A stretch of 64,000 nucleotides of DNA from Deltaproteobacteria bacterium (GCA_028817435.1 JAPPPQ010000059.1:1-64000); one strand, 5' to 3'; shown: positions 33,401-43,366, numbered from the stretch's first letter. Translations and numbers: made by a program. Notes: generated by a model from the letters alone, not told the origin.

Positions 33401-36400
33401 AGCGTCCCATCCACTGGTTTGTGCACAACCCCGTGGCCGCAAACCTGTTGATGATGTTCTTTCTGGCCGGCGGCGTCATTGCAATCTACGGCATTTACCA
33501 GGAGGAGTTTCCCTCCATTCAGATTGATGTGGTGCAGGTTACGGTGGAATACCGCGGCGCTGCGCCGGAAGAAACCGAGCAGGGCGTTTGCATTCGCATC
33601 GAAGAGGCGGTGGAGGGCGCGCCCGGCGTGAACCGCATCCGCTCGGTTTCGGTGGAGGGCGCCTGCGTCGTCAGCATCGAAATCGCAACCGGCTTTGACC
33701 CGAATGTCGTGCAGGTGGAGATCAAGAATCGCGTGGACGGCCTTTCCACCCTGCCGGCGGAAAGCGAAAAACCCGTCGTCAAGGTTCTCACCGAAGTATC
33801 CGATGTGCTGCAGGTTGCCGTGGCCGGCGAGGTGGATGAGCGGACGCTGCGCGTGCTGGGCCAGCAGGTGCGCGACGGGATCGCCGCGCTGCCCGGCGTC
33901 TCCCAGGTGCAGCTTGAATTTTCGCGCCCCTATGAAATTTCGGTGGAGGTTTCGGAAGAAACGCTGCGCCGCCACGGCATTACCTTTGACGAAGTGGCCG
34001 AGGCCGTGCGCCGCCGCTCCTTCGATTTGCCGGGTGGCTCGGTGAAGACCCGCGCGGGCGAAATTTTGCTGCGCACCCAGGGCCAGGCATACACCGGCCG
34101 CGAATTCGAAGATCTGGTGGTGCTCTCCCGTTCCGACGGCACGCTGCTGCGCCTCGGCGACATGGCGGTGGTGCGCGACGGTTTTCAGGACAGCGAACTC
34201 TACGCCCTCCTCGACGGCCGGCCGGCGGTCATGGTGACGGTGCTGCGCGTGGGCGAAGAAGACGCCATTGAAATTGCTGCCGCCGTCCGCGCTTACCTGG
34301 GCGAAAAAGAGCGCCAGCTTCCCGAGGGCGTCTTCTTCGCCACCTTCAACGACGAGGCCGCTGCGCTGCAGCTGCGGCTCTCCACGCTGGTGGGCAACGC
34401 GCAAAGCGGCATGCTGCTGGTGCTGATGGCCCTGGGCTTTTTGCTGCGCTTCCGGCTGGCCATGTGGGTGGCGGCAGGCGTGCCCATCGCCTTCATGGGC
34501 GCATTCATGATGTTCCCCGTCTTCGATCTGTCGCTCAGCACGCTCTCGGTCATGGCCTTTATTCTGGTCATTGGCATTGTGGTGGACGATGCCATCGTGA
34601 TTGGCGAGAGCGTTTATACCCGGGAGCGCGCGGGCGAACCGCAAATTGAAGCAGCGGTGAGCGGCACCGTGGCGGTTTCGGTGCCGGTGATTTTCGGCGT
34701 GGCCACCACCATGGCGGCCTTTTTGCCGCTGATTCTGGTGCCCGGCAGCATCGGCAAGTTCTTTGCGGTGATTGGACTCACCGCGGTGCTGTGCCTGCTC
34801 TTTTCGCTGATCGAATCGCAGCTCATTCTGCCCGCGCATCTGGCGCATCGCCGCACCTCCAGCAGCACGGGCACGCCGAACCGGCTGGTTGCATTTTGGC
34901 AGCGGCTGCAGGGAACGCTGGGCGATGGCCTGGAGCGCATCGGCCAGGTGCAATACGGCGCGCTGGTGAAGCGCGCCGTCGAGTGGCGCTATGTGACGCT
35001 GGCTGTTGCGCTGGGATTGATCATGATCTCGGTGGCGCTCTTCGGCAGCGGGCGGCTGCGCTACCAGTTTTTTCCGCCGGTGGAAGGCGACACCATCTAT
35101 GCCACCCTGACCATGCCGCCCGGCGCGCCGCTGGCCGAAACCGAAGCGGGCGTGGCGCAGTTGCACGAAGCCGCCGAGCGCCTGCGCGTCGAGCTTGCGG
35201 AAATGCACGGCGGGCGGGATGTGGTGCTCTACACCCTCGTCACCGTGGGCGGCGCGCAAAAGCGCGACGGCCCGCAGTTGCCGGGCGAGGCGGGCAGCTC
35301 CGACATTGCGGAGGCTTCGCTTTACCTGCTGCCCGACAAAGAGCGCGATGTGGAATCGGCTTGGGTGGTGAGTCGCTGGCGCGAGCTCACCGGACCGATT
35401 CCCGGCGCGCAGCAGATCAACTTCACCGCCGACGCCTTCGGCGCGGGCAAGGCCATAGATGTGGAGCTGCGCGGCAACTCCATCCAGGCGCTGGAAGCTG
35501 CGTCGGCGGAGCTGAGAGAAATTCTGGGCGGCTACGCGGGAGTCAGCGACATCAGCGACAGCTTCCGCAGCGGCAAGCGCGAAATCAAGCTGAGCCTGCG
35601 GCCCGAGGCGCGGCCGCTCGGCATTACGCTGCGCGATTTGGCGCAGCAGGTGCGGCAGGCATTCTATGGCGAGGAAATTCAGCGCGTGCAGCGCGGCCCC
35701 GACGACATTCGCGTCATGCTGCGCTACCCCGAAGGCGAGCGCCGCACGCTCGGCTCGCTGGAAGATATGCGCATTCGCACCGCGGCCGGCGTGGATGCGC
35801 CCTTTGCGAGCATTGCCCACGCCGAGCACGGCCATGGCTATTCCTCCATCAACCGCACCAATCGCCTGCGCACCGCCAATGTCACCGCCGCGGTAGACCG
35901 CAGCATTGTCACGCCCGAGAGCGTGCTGGCCGATATTGAGCGCAAGATGCCAGCCGTGCTCGCCCAATATCCCGGCGTCACTTTCAGCTTTGAGGGCGAG
36001 CAGAGCCAAGAGGATGAGGCCATTCTCGGCCTGATCAAGGGCGCTGCACTGGCGCTGCTGCTCATCTACGCGCTGCTCGCAATTCCGCTGCGCTCCTACC
36101 TGCAGCCCCTGATCATCATGAGCGTGATTCCCTTCGGGCTGGTGGGCGCGCTCTTCGGCCACCTGATTTTGGGCTGGGATGTGGTGTTCTTTTCCATCCT
36201 CGGCATTGTGGCGCTCTCCGGCGTGGTGGTGAACGCCAGCCTGGTGCTGGTGCATTATGTAAACGCGCGCCGCGCCGAAGGCGCCTCTGTAATCCAGGCC
36301 GTGCACGATGCCGGCGGGGCGCGCTTCCGCCCCATTGTGTTGACCTCGGTCACCACCTTCATTGGCCTGGCGCCGCTGATGTTTCTGGAGAGCATTCAGA

Positions 36401-36576
36401 CGCGCATGATGGTGCCCATGGCCATTTCGCTGGCCTTCGGCGTGCTGTTCTCCGCCGCCGTGACCCTGCTGCTCGTCCCGAGCCTCTATGTGGTGCTCGA
36501 GGATCTGCACGACCTCGCCGCCCGCCGCCGCCACGCCCCCGAGGAAACCGCCCCCCAAGCCGCCGCCGCCGGCTGA
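33397..36576 (+). CDS. RND-family efflux permease
   Basis: A 1059-aa inner-membrane pump of the AcrB/HAE1-like superfamily. It has the usual twelve-helix, two-loop layout: N-terminal helix with MMFFLAGGVIAIYGIYQEEFP, TM4 with the proton-relay pair DD in LVIGIVVDDAIVIGES, and the second bundle with LSGVVVNASLVLVHYVN, in which Asn replaces the more usual Asp. The sequence resembles HAE1-type pumps of environmental proteobacteria rather than AcrB itself. It overlaps the adaptor gene by 4 bp and the following dehydrogenase-like gene by one base (TGATG). Export substrate unknown. Confidence 0.92.
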   Translation: MKRPIHWFVHNPVAANLLMMFFLAGGVIAIYGIYQEEFPSIQIDVVQVTVEYRGAAPEETEQGVCIRIEEAVEGAPGVNRIRSVSVEGACVVSIEIATGFDPNVVQVEIKNRVDGLSTLPAESEKPVVKVLTEVSDVLQVAVAGEVDERTLRVLGQQVRDGIAALPGVSQVQLEFSRPYEISVEVSEETLRRHGITFDEVAEAVRRRSFDLPGGSVKTRAGEILLRTQGQAYTGREFEDLVVLSRSDGTLLRLGDMAVVRDGFQDSELYALLDGRPAVMVTVLRVGEEDAIEIAAAVRAYLGEKERQLPEGVFFATFNDEAAALQLRLSTLVGNAQSGMLLVLMALGFLLRFRLAMWVAAGVPIAFMGAFMMFPVFDLSLSTLSVMAFILVIGIVVDDAIVIGESVYTRERAGEPQIEAAVSGTVAVSVPVIFGVATTMAAFLPLILVPGSIGKFFAVIGLTAVLCLLFSLIESQLILPAHLAHRRTSSSTGTPNRLVAFWQRLQGTLGDGLERIGQVQYGALVKRAVEWRYVTLAVALGLIMISVALFGSGRLRYQFFPPVEGDTIYATLTMPPGAPLAETEAGVAQLHEAAERLRVELAEMHGGRDVVLYTLVTVGGAQKRDGPQLPGEAGSSDIAEASLYLLPDKERDVESAWVVSRWRELTGPIPGAQQINFTADAFGAGKAIDVELRGNSIQALEAASAELREILGGYAGVSDISDSFRSGKREIKLSLRPEARPLGITLRDLAQQVRQAFYGEEIQRVQRGPDDIRVMLRYPEGERRTLGSLEDMRIRTAAGVDAPFASIAHAEHGHGYSSINRTNRLRTANVTAAVDRSIVTPESVLADIERKMPAVLAQYPGVTFSFEGEQSQEDEAILGLIKGAALALLLIYALLAIPLRSYLQPLIIMSVIPFGLVGALFGHLILGWDVVFFSILGIVALSGVVVNASLVLVHYVNARRAEGASVIQAVHDAGGARFRPIVLTSVTTFIGLAPLMFLESIQTRMMVPMAISLAFGVLFSAAVTLLLVPSLYVVLEDLHDLAARRRHAPEETAPQAAAAG

Positions 36577-37604
36577 TGAAGCCGCTCCGCATCATTCAGT
36601 GGTTCACGGGCGAAATCGCGCGCCACCAGATCCGCGTTCTGGCGGCCTGCCCGTCCATGGAACTCGTGGGCGCATTCGTCCACCACGCGGAGAAAGACGG
36701 CCTGGACGCCGGAGAGATCGCCGGCATTGCACCGCTCGGCGTGCGCGCCACCCGCGCCCCCGAAGCGCTTCTCGCCCTCGACGCAGATTGCGTCCTCTAC
36801 AACCCGCCCGCCGAGCGCTACGACGAGATCATTCCCATCCTCGCAAGCGGCAAGAATGTCGTCAGCATCATGGCCGGCTGGAATCCCAAAAAGCACCCCC
36901 GCTTCCCCGAGATTCTGGCCGCCTGCGAAAAGGGCCAGTCCTCCCTCTTCGGCACCGGACTCAACCCCGGCCTGAGCTACGAAATGGCGCTGCTCGCCTC
37001 GTCCATCTGCACCGATATCGAGTCCATCTACATCAAAACCTGCGAGCCGCAGGCATCGCTGAGCGAGGTTTTCCTGCAACTCTTCGGCTTCGGCAAAACC
37101 GAAGCCGAGCTCGCCTCTGGCCCTCGGGGCGCGCATTCCATTTTCGCCGCCACCCTGCATCAAATCACCGACCTGCTCGCCGAATCCCTCGACCTGCCCC
37201 ACGACGACACAGACTTCGGCTACGAGTTCGAGCCCGCCACCCGGGACTACGAAGGAAAAATCACCGTCCGCAAAGGCACCATGGCCGGCCTGCTGCTGAA
37301 AGCCTCCACCACGCACCGCGCCCGCCCCGTGGTCACCATCGAACTCCGCTTCCTGCTCGGCCCCGAGTTCGTGCGCGAATCCTGGCTCGCCGACGGCCCC
37401 TCCCATGGCTGGATTGACATCAATGTCCGCGGCACCCCCGGCAGCCGCATCACCCACGAAATCTATATGCCCGAAGACATCATCGGCACCTGGTCCACCG
37501 GCACCAAAGCCATCAACACCATCCCCTTCGTCTGCCAATCCCCTCCCGGCCTGCTCTCCCCCCTGAACCTCCCCCTAGGCCGAATGCTCAAACTCACCCC
37601 ATGA
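36576..37604 (+). CDS. Dihydrodipicolinate-reductase-like NAD(P)-binding protein
   Basis: A 342-aa protein of the DapB-like/NAD(P)H-dependent amine-dehydrogenase-like group often called dihydrodipicolinate reductase-related. The first 120 residues form a Rossmann-type domain (IIQWFTGEIARHQIR; LVGAFVHH; DADCVLYNPP; GKNVVSIMAGWNP). The GTGLNPGLSYEMALLAS stretch is typical. True DapB motifs for dihydrodipicolinate are absent. Translationally coupled to the RND pump, so it may work on the exported compound or a steroid-like metabolite, but that is only context. Substrate unknown. Confidence 0.82.
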   Translation: MKPLRIIQWFTGEIARHQIRVLAACPSMELVGAFVHHAEKDGLDAGEIAGIAPLGVRATRAPEALLALDADCVLYNPPAERYDEIIPILASGKNVVSIMAGWNPKKHPRFPEILAACEKGQSSLFGTGLNPGLSYEMALLASSICTDIESIYIKTCEPQASLSEVFLQLFGFGKTEAELASGPRGAHSIFAATLHQITDLLAESLDLPHDDTDFGYEFEPATRDYEGKITVRKGTMAGLLLKASTTHRARPVVTIELRFLLGPEFVRESWLADGPSHGWIDINVRGTPGSRITHEIYMPEDIIGTWSTGTKAINTIPFVCQSPPGLLSPLNLPLGRMLKLTP

Positions 37605-37645
37605 GCGATTTCATTATTCATTGAACTTTGACACACGACGATACA

Positions 37646-40600
37646 TTAACAAAAGTGACGACCACACCGAAGGGGCTCCCACTGCGATACGTTAACTACG
37701 AAAGTCTGTGTAGCTTTTAGGCCTCCAGTGTCTGTTGCTGTTACTGTGATCCTAGCGCTGCCATTTCTCACCGCGCGGATGGTCACTGTGCTACCGGATG
37801 CGCTTGCTGTCGCAATGTTGATAGTTGAGGACCGTGCTGAGTATGTGAGCGTATCGCCATCGGGATCCCTGAATTTCCCCGAAACATTGATTGAGAATGT
37901 TGAGATCAAATCACGATAGATACGTTGGCTGCTGATGCTATTCACCGGAACCGGTGCGCGGTTGGGTGGCCTTACCGTGAAGGTCTGTGTGGCGGTCAAG
38001 CCACTGGGATCTCGGGCCGTTACAGTCACCGTGCCGCTAAACCGGTTCGACCTGGATATACTAACAGTGCTACCGGATACGGGCACATATTGTGCCGAAG
38101 TGAATGATCCTCCGGAGATTATTGCTGTGTAGGTAAGCGTATCGCCATCCGGATCGCTGAATTTGCGTGACACGTCCACCGACATATTGAATGAGGTCGA
38201 TGGGCCGGAGCAGACAACACTCCAATAACAGACGCGAGGAGTGCTAACGATAGTCAGTGTCTGTGTTTCGATTCTGCCCACTGGTTTCGGACGGCGGTTG
38301 GGGACCGTCACCGAGAACCTTTGTGCGGCTGTGCCTCCAAACGGGTCTCTCGCTGTTATCGTGACCGTTACCGTGCCTTGGGTCACCGGTGTAAGGATTA
38401 CCAAATTGCCGGATATACGCGCGGTTGCAACGGCGTTGGAGGAAGATGTCGCTTGATAGGTGAGAGTGTGGCGGTCCGGGTCGCTGAATTTACCCGATAC
38501 ATTCACCGTATCTGCGCGGCCAATTGGCAGACTTTGGTTGCCGATGGTGCCGTTCTGGATCGGCGGGTGGTTGGGGACCGTCACCGAGAAGCTCTGTGCG
38601 GCGGTTCTGCCATACGGGTCCCGCGCGGTTACCGTGATCGTCGTCGTTCCCTTGATGCCAGGCGTAATGGTCACCACGCTTCCGGACACACGCACGGTTG
38701 CGATGGCGGTGTTGGAAGATACCGGCGTGTAAGCGAGGGCCTGGCGGTCCGGATCTGTGAAGTAGCCCGCCACATTTATCTGCGTCGAAGCAGTTGCATG
38801 CAGCATCCGGCTGCCGATGGTGTTGTTTCGGGCCGGCGGGCGGTTGGGGACCGTTACCGAGAACCTTTGTATGGCGGTGCTGCCAAACGGGTCTCGCGCA
38901 GTTATTGTGATTGTCGCCGTTCCCTTGACGCCGGGCGTAATGATCACCGCGCTGCCGGACGGGCGCACGGTTGCAGCGGCGGTGTTGGAAGATACCGGCG
39001 TGTAAACGAGAGCGTGGCGGTCCGGATCTCTGAAGTAGCTCGCGAGATTTATCTGCCTCGAAGCAGTCCCAGTGAACCTTTGGAGAGGGATGGAGCTGTT
39101 TGGGACCGGCGGGCGGTTGGGGACCGTCACTGAGAATCTCTGTATGGCGGTGTTGCCAAACGGATCTCGCGCGGTTATTGTGATCGTTGCTGTTCCCTTG
39201 ACGCCGGGCGTGACGATCACCGCGCTGCCGGACGGGCGCACGGTTGCAACGGCGGTGTTGGAAGATACCGGTGTGTAAACGAGAGCGTGGCGATCCGGAT
39301 CTCTGAAGTAGCCCGCGAGATTTATCTGCCTCGAAGCAGTCCCAGTGAGCGGCTGGGGAGGGATGGAGCCGTTCGGGACCGGCGGGCGGTTGGGGACCGT
39401 CACCGAGAATCTCTGTATGGCGGTTTCGCCAAGCGGATCTCGCGCTGTTACTGTGATCGTTGTTGTGCCGACGGCTACTGGCGTAACAGTCACTGTGCCG
39501 CCGGAAGAACGCGCGGTTGCTACGGCGGGGCGGGAGGATACCGGTGTGTAAGTGAGAGCGTGGCGATCCAAATCGCTGAATTTGCTCGATACATTCACCT
39601 GCAATGTCTGGCCAATCCACAACCTCTGGTTGCCGATGCTACCGTTTGCGGTCGGCGCGCGGTTTGGCACTGTCACCGAAAACTCATGCGTGGCGGTTCC
39701 ACCGCTGGAATCTTTGGCCTTTATGCTGAAAGTGGCCTCGCCCACGGCCACTATTGTAAAGGACACCGTGCTACCGGACACATTTGGCGTCGCCAAATTG
39801 GTGCCGGATACTGACGCCTCGTAGGTAAGTGTGTCGCCATCCGGATCAATGAATTTGTTCTCTGCGCGTATAATTGCGACATCGCCAACCCACAGTATTT
39901 TATCCCGAATCTCGCCGATTGCGACTGGCGCGCGATTGGAGACTGATGCCGAGAAAATTTGCTTGGCGGACAGGCCGTCGGGATCGCTGGCTGTCACCGT
40001 GATTGTGACCGTGCCTCTTTTCACTGGCGTGAGAATCACCGCGCTGTTGAGCGTGGAGGCGACGACAATGGCAGTATTCGACGACGCCACTTCGTAGCTG
40101 AGTGTATCGCCATCAGGATCGCTGAATTTCCCCGATACATCCACCGCCCCGGCCGCGCTCCCTACCTCCAGCGGTTGGGGGGCAATGCTTCCCACCAATA
40201 TAGGCTTGCGGTTTGGCTGTGAGATCACGGTCACAGAGAAAACCTGCTCAGCGGAAAGACCGTCCGGATCGGTCGCTGTCAATGTTATTGTGGTCGTGCC
40301 TGCGGCCACCGGCGCAACAGTCACCGTCCTGTCGGATATGCGCACGGTCACAATGGCGCTGCCGACCGTCTTCTCATAGGCGAGGGTATCGCCATCCGGA
40401 TCGCTGAATTTCCCCGATATATCCGTGCTCCAGTCGGCATCTCCCAACATCAATGTTTGAGCGCCGATGTTGCCGTTCGCAACCGGCGCGCGGTTGGGCC
40501 TTCTCACAGTCACTGCAATTTCCTGCGTGGCGGATAGGCCGCCGAGGTCTTTGGCGCTTACGGTGATTGTAGTGGAGCCAACGGCTACCGGTGTGATGGT

Positions 40601-41812
40601 TACCGGGTTGCCGGACGCGCTGGCGGTCGCGATAGTGATGTCGGACGATTCCGCCGTGTAGGTGAGGGTATGGCCATCCGCATCGCTGAATTTTCCAGAC
40701 ACATCCACGGTCTTGGGCTCGTCCCCCAGCGTCAGCGTTAGAGGGGGAATGTTGCTGACTGCGGTTGGCGCGTTGTTGGAGATCGTTACAGAGAATGTCT
40801 GCGCGGCTTTCAGGCCGCTGGGATCTTTGGCGGTTACGGTGATTGTAGTGGAGCCAACGGCCACTGGGGTGATGGTTACCGGGTTGCCGGACGCGCTGGC
40901 GGTTGCGATAGCGCTGTCGGAAGATTCCGCCGTGTAGCTGAGTGTGTCGCCATCTGCATCAACGAATTTCTCCGATACATCCAATTCCTTGGATGCGCTT
41001 CCCAGCGTCAGTGTTTGAGGTTCAATGTTGCCTTTGGGGAGCGGCGCGCGGTTGGAGCTGTTCACCGTCACCGAAATTTGTTGCGCGGCATTCAGGCCGC
41101 CGGGATCTGTGGCAGTTACCGTGACTGTGGTCGTGCCTGCGGCCACAGGCGTAATGGTCACCGTGCTGCCAGACGCGCTGGCGGTTGCGATAGCGATGGC
41201 GGACGATGCCGCCGAATAGCTGAGAGTATCGCCGTCCGGATCGGTGAACTTGCCCGATACATCCACACTCCATACCGCGCCGCGTTCCGTCAGCGGCGGG
41301 CCGCTGATGCTGCCTGCTGGTTGCGGCGCGCGGTTGACAATTGCCGTCACAGACAGCCGATAGCTTCCGGTGCTGTTTCGCTGTCCCATCGCAACCAGGA
41401 AGTAATCTCCGGCACCGCTCGTGGGCACAGCATATTCCAAACGGGCGTTGTTCCCAGTTCCTCCACGGTTGACAAATCCGAGCCTTGTCGCGCTGAGGTT
41501 GCGGAAGACGAGCCGCGGGTCGCCAAGGGCGGTCGCCCCGTTCACTGCCTCGCTTTCCAAATCGAAGCGGTATTTCGTTGCGGATGCGAGGGTTACCCGG
41601 AACCAATCCTTGTCTCCGCTGGTCTCGATATTCCCGGTCGAGCTGCCCCCCACGACAACGGTTCGGGTGGTCCTCTTGTTATTGGGCTCGTCATCGGCGG
41701 CCGCTGCTCCCGACGCCCCGCCAGCCCGCGGCACAATTGTCAGGCCGGTGCTGCTGCTGCCGTAGGCAGACAGCGAGACAATGACGAGGCACAGCAGCAA
41801 GAAGCGCGGCAT
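37646..41812 (-). CDS. Secreted repeat protein, 13 cadherin/Ig-like repeats; probable passenger of adjacent barrel
   Basis: A 1388-aa protein with its own signal peptide (PRFLLLCLVIVSLSAYG). Residues from about 40 to 158 resemble a PPC-type beta domain (GDKDWFRVTL; YFLVAMG). Thirteen repeats of about 93 residues follow, each opening NRAP or NRPP and holding DVSGKFSDPDGDTL, TVTITPVAxGTTTITVTA and FSVTV. The DxDxD-like stretch suggests calcium binding in most repeats. Repeats 7-11 have DPDRHAL instead, a separate subfamily. Repeat 12 has an insert with two Cys. The protein ends in a short Cys-containing tail, with no membrane anchor, LPxTG or sorting domain. It starts 11 bp after the barrel gene. 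Likely surface or secreted adhesin, or a regulator of it. Confidence 0.85.
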   Translation of the reverse strand: MPRFLLLCLVIVSLSAYGSSSTGLTIVPRAGGASGAAAADDEPNNKRTTRTVVVGGSSTGNIETSGDKDWFRVTLASATKYRFDLESEAVNGATALGDPRLVFRNLSATRLGFVNRGGTGNNARLEYAVPTSGAGDYFLVAMGQRNSTGSYRLSVTAIVNRAPQPAGSISGPPLTERGAVWSVDVSGKFTDPDGDTLSYSAASSAIAIATASASGSTVTITPVAAGTTTVTVTATDPGGLNAAQQISVTVNSSNRAPLPKGNIEPQTLTLGSASKELDVSEKFVDADGDTLSYTAESSDSAIATASASGNPVTITPVAVGSTTITVTAKDPSGLKAAQTFSVTISNNAPTAVSNIPPLTLTLGDEPKTVDVSGKFSDADGHTLTYTAESSDITIATASASGNPVTITPVAVGSTTITVSAKDLGGLSATQEIAVTVRRPNRAPVANGNIGAQTLMLGDADWSTDISGKFSDPDGDTLAYEKTVGSAIVTVRISDRTVTVAPVAAGTTTITLTATDPDGLSAEQVFSVTVISQPNRKPILVGSIAPQPLEVGSAAGAVDVSGKFSDPDGDTLSYEVASSNTAIVVASTLNSAVILTPVKRGTVTITVTASDPDGLSAKQIFSASVSNRAPVAIGEIRDKILWVGDVAIIRAENKFIDPDGDTLTYEASVSGTNLATPNVSGSTVSFTIVAVGEATFSIKAKDSSGGTATHEFSVTVPNRAPTANGSIGNQRLWIGQTLQVNVSSKFSDLDRHALTYTPVSSRPAVATARSSGGTVTVTPVAVGTTTITVTARDPLGETAIQRFSVTVPNRPPVPNGSIPPQPLTGTASRQINLAGYFRDPDRHALVYTPVSSNTAVATVRPSGSAVIVTPGVKGTATITITARDPFGNTAIQRFSVTVPNRPPVPNSSIPLQRFTGTASRQINLASYFRDPDRHALVYTPVSSNTAAATVRPSGSAVIITPGVKGTATITITARDPFGSTAIQRFSVTVPNRPPARNNTIGSRMLHATASTQINVAGYFTDPDRQALAYTPVSSNTAIATVRVSGSVVTITPGIKGTTTITVTARDPYGRTAAQSFSVTVPNHPPIQNGTIGNQSLPIGRADTVNVSGKFSDPDRHTLTYQATSSSNAVATARISGNLVILTPVTQGTVTVTITARDPFGGTAAQRFSVTVPNRRPKPVGRIETQTLTIVSTPRVCYWSVVCSGPSTSFNMSVDVSRKFSDPDGDTLTYTAIISGGSFTSAQYVPVSGSTVSISRSNRFSGTVTVTARDPSGLTATQTFTVRPPNRAPVPVNSISSQRIYRDLISTFSINVSGKFRDPDGDTLTYSARSSTINIATASASGSTVTIRAVRNGSARITVTATDTGGLKATQTFVVNVSQWEPLRCGRHFC
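37685..41335 (-). repeat. Coding tandem array of 13 units, about 280 bp each
   Basis: Thirteen consecutive units encode the cadherin/Ig-like repeats. Units 8 and 9 (about 38838-39380) are nearly identical at DNA level, including shared runs before and after the DPDRHALVYTPVSSNTA coding segment, which points to recent duplication or gene conversion. Others have drifted further. Such arrays can change copy number by recombination. Confidence 0.9.
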
Positions 41813-41823
41813 GCCAGCTTCTT

Positions 41824-43254
41824 TCAGTAGCCCGAAGCCAAATTGCGGTGGAGGGCGGGGGCGATGCTCACTCCCAGGCTGCGCGGCGTCTGCATATCGT
41901 CGTTCAGCAACAATTGCGCACTCACCACCTCAAGGGTCTTTCCCCTGGGAATGCGCAGCAAAATCGGCGCGCCGTTGAAATCCTCCCCTTCCACCGCGGG
42001 ATTCTCTCCGTCTCCGGGGCGAAGGCGAAGCTCGTAAAACAAATCACGCGCCGCAGGCCGCGCCAGCGAGACCTTCATCTCAATGGCGTTTCCGGATTCC
42101 GCGGTGGTCTGCACAAACCGCACCACCACCTCTCCGTTCCCATCGGAATGGCGCGCATCTGCAATATCCCGCTGCGCAACCGCAATCTGGCCTTCCTGCT
42201 CCACCGGGCGCCACAAATTGCCCGAGGCTGCCGCGCCGAAGTGTTGCGGCGCGCGCGCGCGCGAACCCTCGTAGCGCGCCACCTCCCGCACCGAGCGCGG
42301 CGAGTTGCGGCGGTCGCCGAGCGGAATGCTGAGCTGAATGCCAGTAATCCAGCCCCGGTGCCCGCCCGCGTCTATTCCCGAGGCGCGCCAGCCCGTATGC
42401 AGCTCCACCCAGCGGTTGTATTGCCACGAAAGGCCCACCCGGCTCGCGCGCGAATACCCCGAGCCCCCGGGAATCCGCCAGCGGCTCACCGCGCCTTCCA
42501 GCTCGAAAGCGTGCGGCAGCTCAAAGCGCCCCGAAACTTCCATCCCTTCAAGGGCCTGTTCCTCGTATCCCAACCTGCTGCTCGCCACCCAGCCCGTTGC
42601 CGGCAGGTAGTAGTTGAACGCGGCGGTGGCCCGAGGCCCCGCCCAGTCCAGGCCCATCACGCTGCGGCTGTGGCCCCGCTCCAGGTTGTATTGCTGAAAG
42701 AACGAAAGGCCCAGCACGCCGCCGCGCCCCTGCCAAGCCGGCGTCCGGCCCACCAGGCCCAGGCGCAGGTCGTGGCGCCGCCTGCCTGCGTCGTCCAGCC
42801 AAATACTGGCGCCCTGCTGGACGAACCACGCCCGGCGCTCCCCGCCGCCCGCGCTGCCGCCCGCTTGAAAAGAAGCGCCGCTCCGCCCGCCTGCCAGCGG
42901 CATGACGAGATCAACATCCCCCTGCAGCCCTTCGCCAAAGCGGAAGGAGAGATCGTCCGTAAGGCTGAAGTGCTCGCCCAGCAGCCGCTCTCCCGAGGCT
43001 TTGACGAGGCCCAGCACCATCGGCAGCGCGGCATTCGAGAGGCGCTGCAGGGCCGTGTCGGAGAGGCAGTCCCGCGTGCCCGCCGGGCGGCTTTGGACGC
43101 CCCCGCACTCCGAGGCCAGCTCTGCCACGAACCTGGGGACGGGGGAGGGGGCCGCCTTGTCCACTGCCCAAGCGCCGCCCGGTGCCCAGAGGGACAGGCA
43201 GAGCGCTGCGGCGGGAAGGCTGTTTGCGAGCTTCACGGCAGCATGAGACTTCAT
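41824..43254 (-). CDS. Inverse-autotransporter (intimin/invasin-type) outer-membrane beta barrel
   Basis: A 476-aa outer-membrane protein. The signal peptide is in KLANSLPAAALCLSLWAPGGAWA. The barrel region has hallmarks of the inverse-autotransporter domain: LQGDVDLVMPL, WFVQQGASIW, RHDLRLGLVGR, a glycine-rich strand set and NYYLPATGW, followed by further strands to about residue 310. About 90 C-terminal residues form a beta-rich domain with a VEGEDFNGAP turn like Calx-beta modules. Unlike intimin it has no long passenger; that role would fall to the separate repeat protein 11 bp downstream. Salmonella ZirT/ZirS, a barrel plus a separately encoded secreted partner, is the closest arrangement I know. 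ATG 43254 is chosen for the signal peptide; the Shine-Dalgarno signal is weak. Confidence 0.8.
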   Translation of the reverse strand: MKSHAAVKLANSLPAAALCLSLWAPGGAWAVDKAAPSPVPRFVAELASECGGVQSRPAGTRDCLSDTALQRLSNAALPMVLGLVKASGERLLGEHFSLTDDLSFRFGEGLQGDVDLVMPLAGGRSGASFQAGGSAGGGERRAWFVQQGASIWLDDAGRRRHDLRLGLVGRTPAWQGRGGVLGLSFFQQYNLERGHSRSVMGLDWAGPRATAAFNYYLPATGWVASSRLGYEEQALEGMEVSGRFELPHAFELEGAVSRWRIPGGSGYSRASRVGLSWQYNRWVELHTGWRASGIDAGGHRGWITGIQLSIPLGDRRNSPRSVREVARYEGSRARAPQHFGAAASGNLWRPVEQEGQIAVAQRDIADARHSDGNGEVVVRFVQTTAESGNAIEMKVSLARPAARDLFYELRLRPGDGENPAVEGEDFNGAPILLRIPRGKTLEVVSAQLLLNDDMQTPRSLGVSIAPALHRNLASGY

Positions 43255-43366
43255 CTGGAAGCCCAATGTCAATACTTTTCGCAGAAATTTCGCCTTCCCC
43301 CAGGGGAAAGCGCGCAAAAGCCACCTGTGGGCCGTTTCGGGATTTTTTGGGCCGGGCGTTTTTTTG

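Noticed and set aside
33091-36558. Minus-strand open frame of 1155 aa opposite the RND pump
   Set aside because: Composition is His/Gln/Arg/Gly-rich with no family motifs, and the plus-strand pump is unmistakable. It is a GC-rich antisense shadow.
37685-41335. CRISPR-like or satellite repeat array
   Set aside because: The units are about 280 bp, contiguous and in frame, encoding beta-sandwich repeats; there are no spacers. Small plus-strand frames over it are shadows.
41813-41823. Frameshift joining barrel and repeat protein
   Set aside because: The repeat protein begins with its own complete signal peptide, so two genes are more likely than one broken gene.
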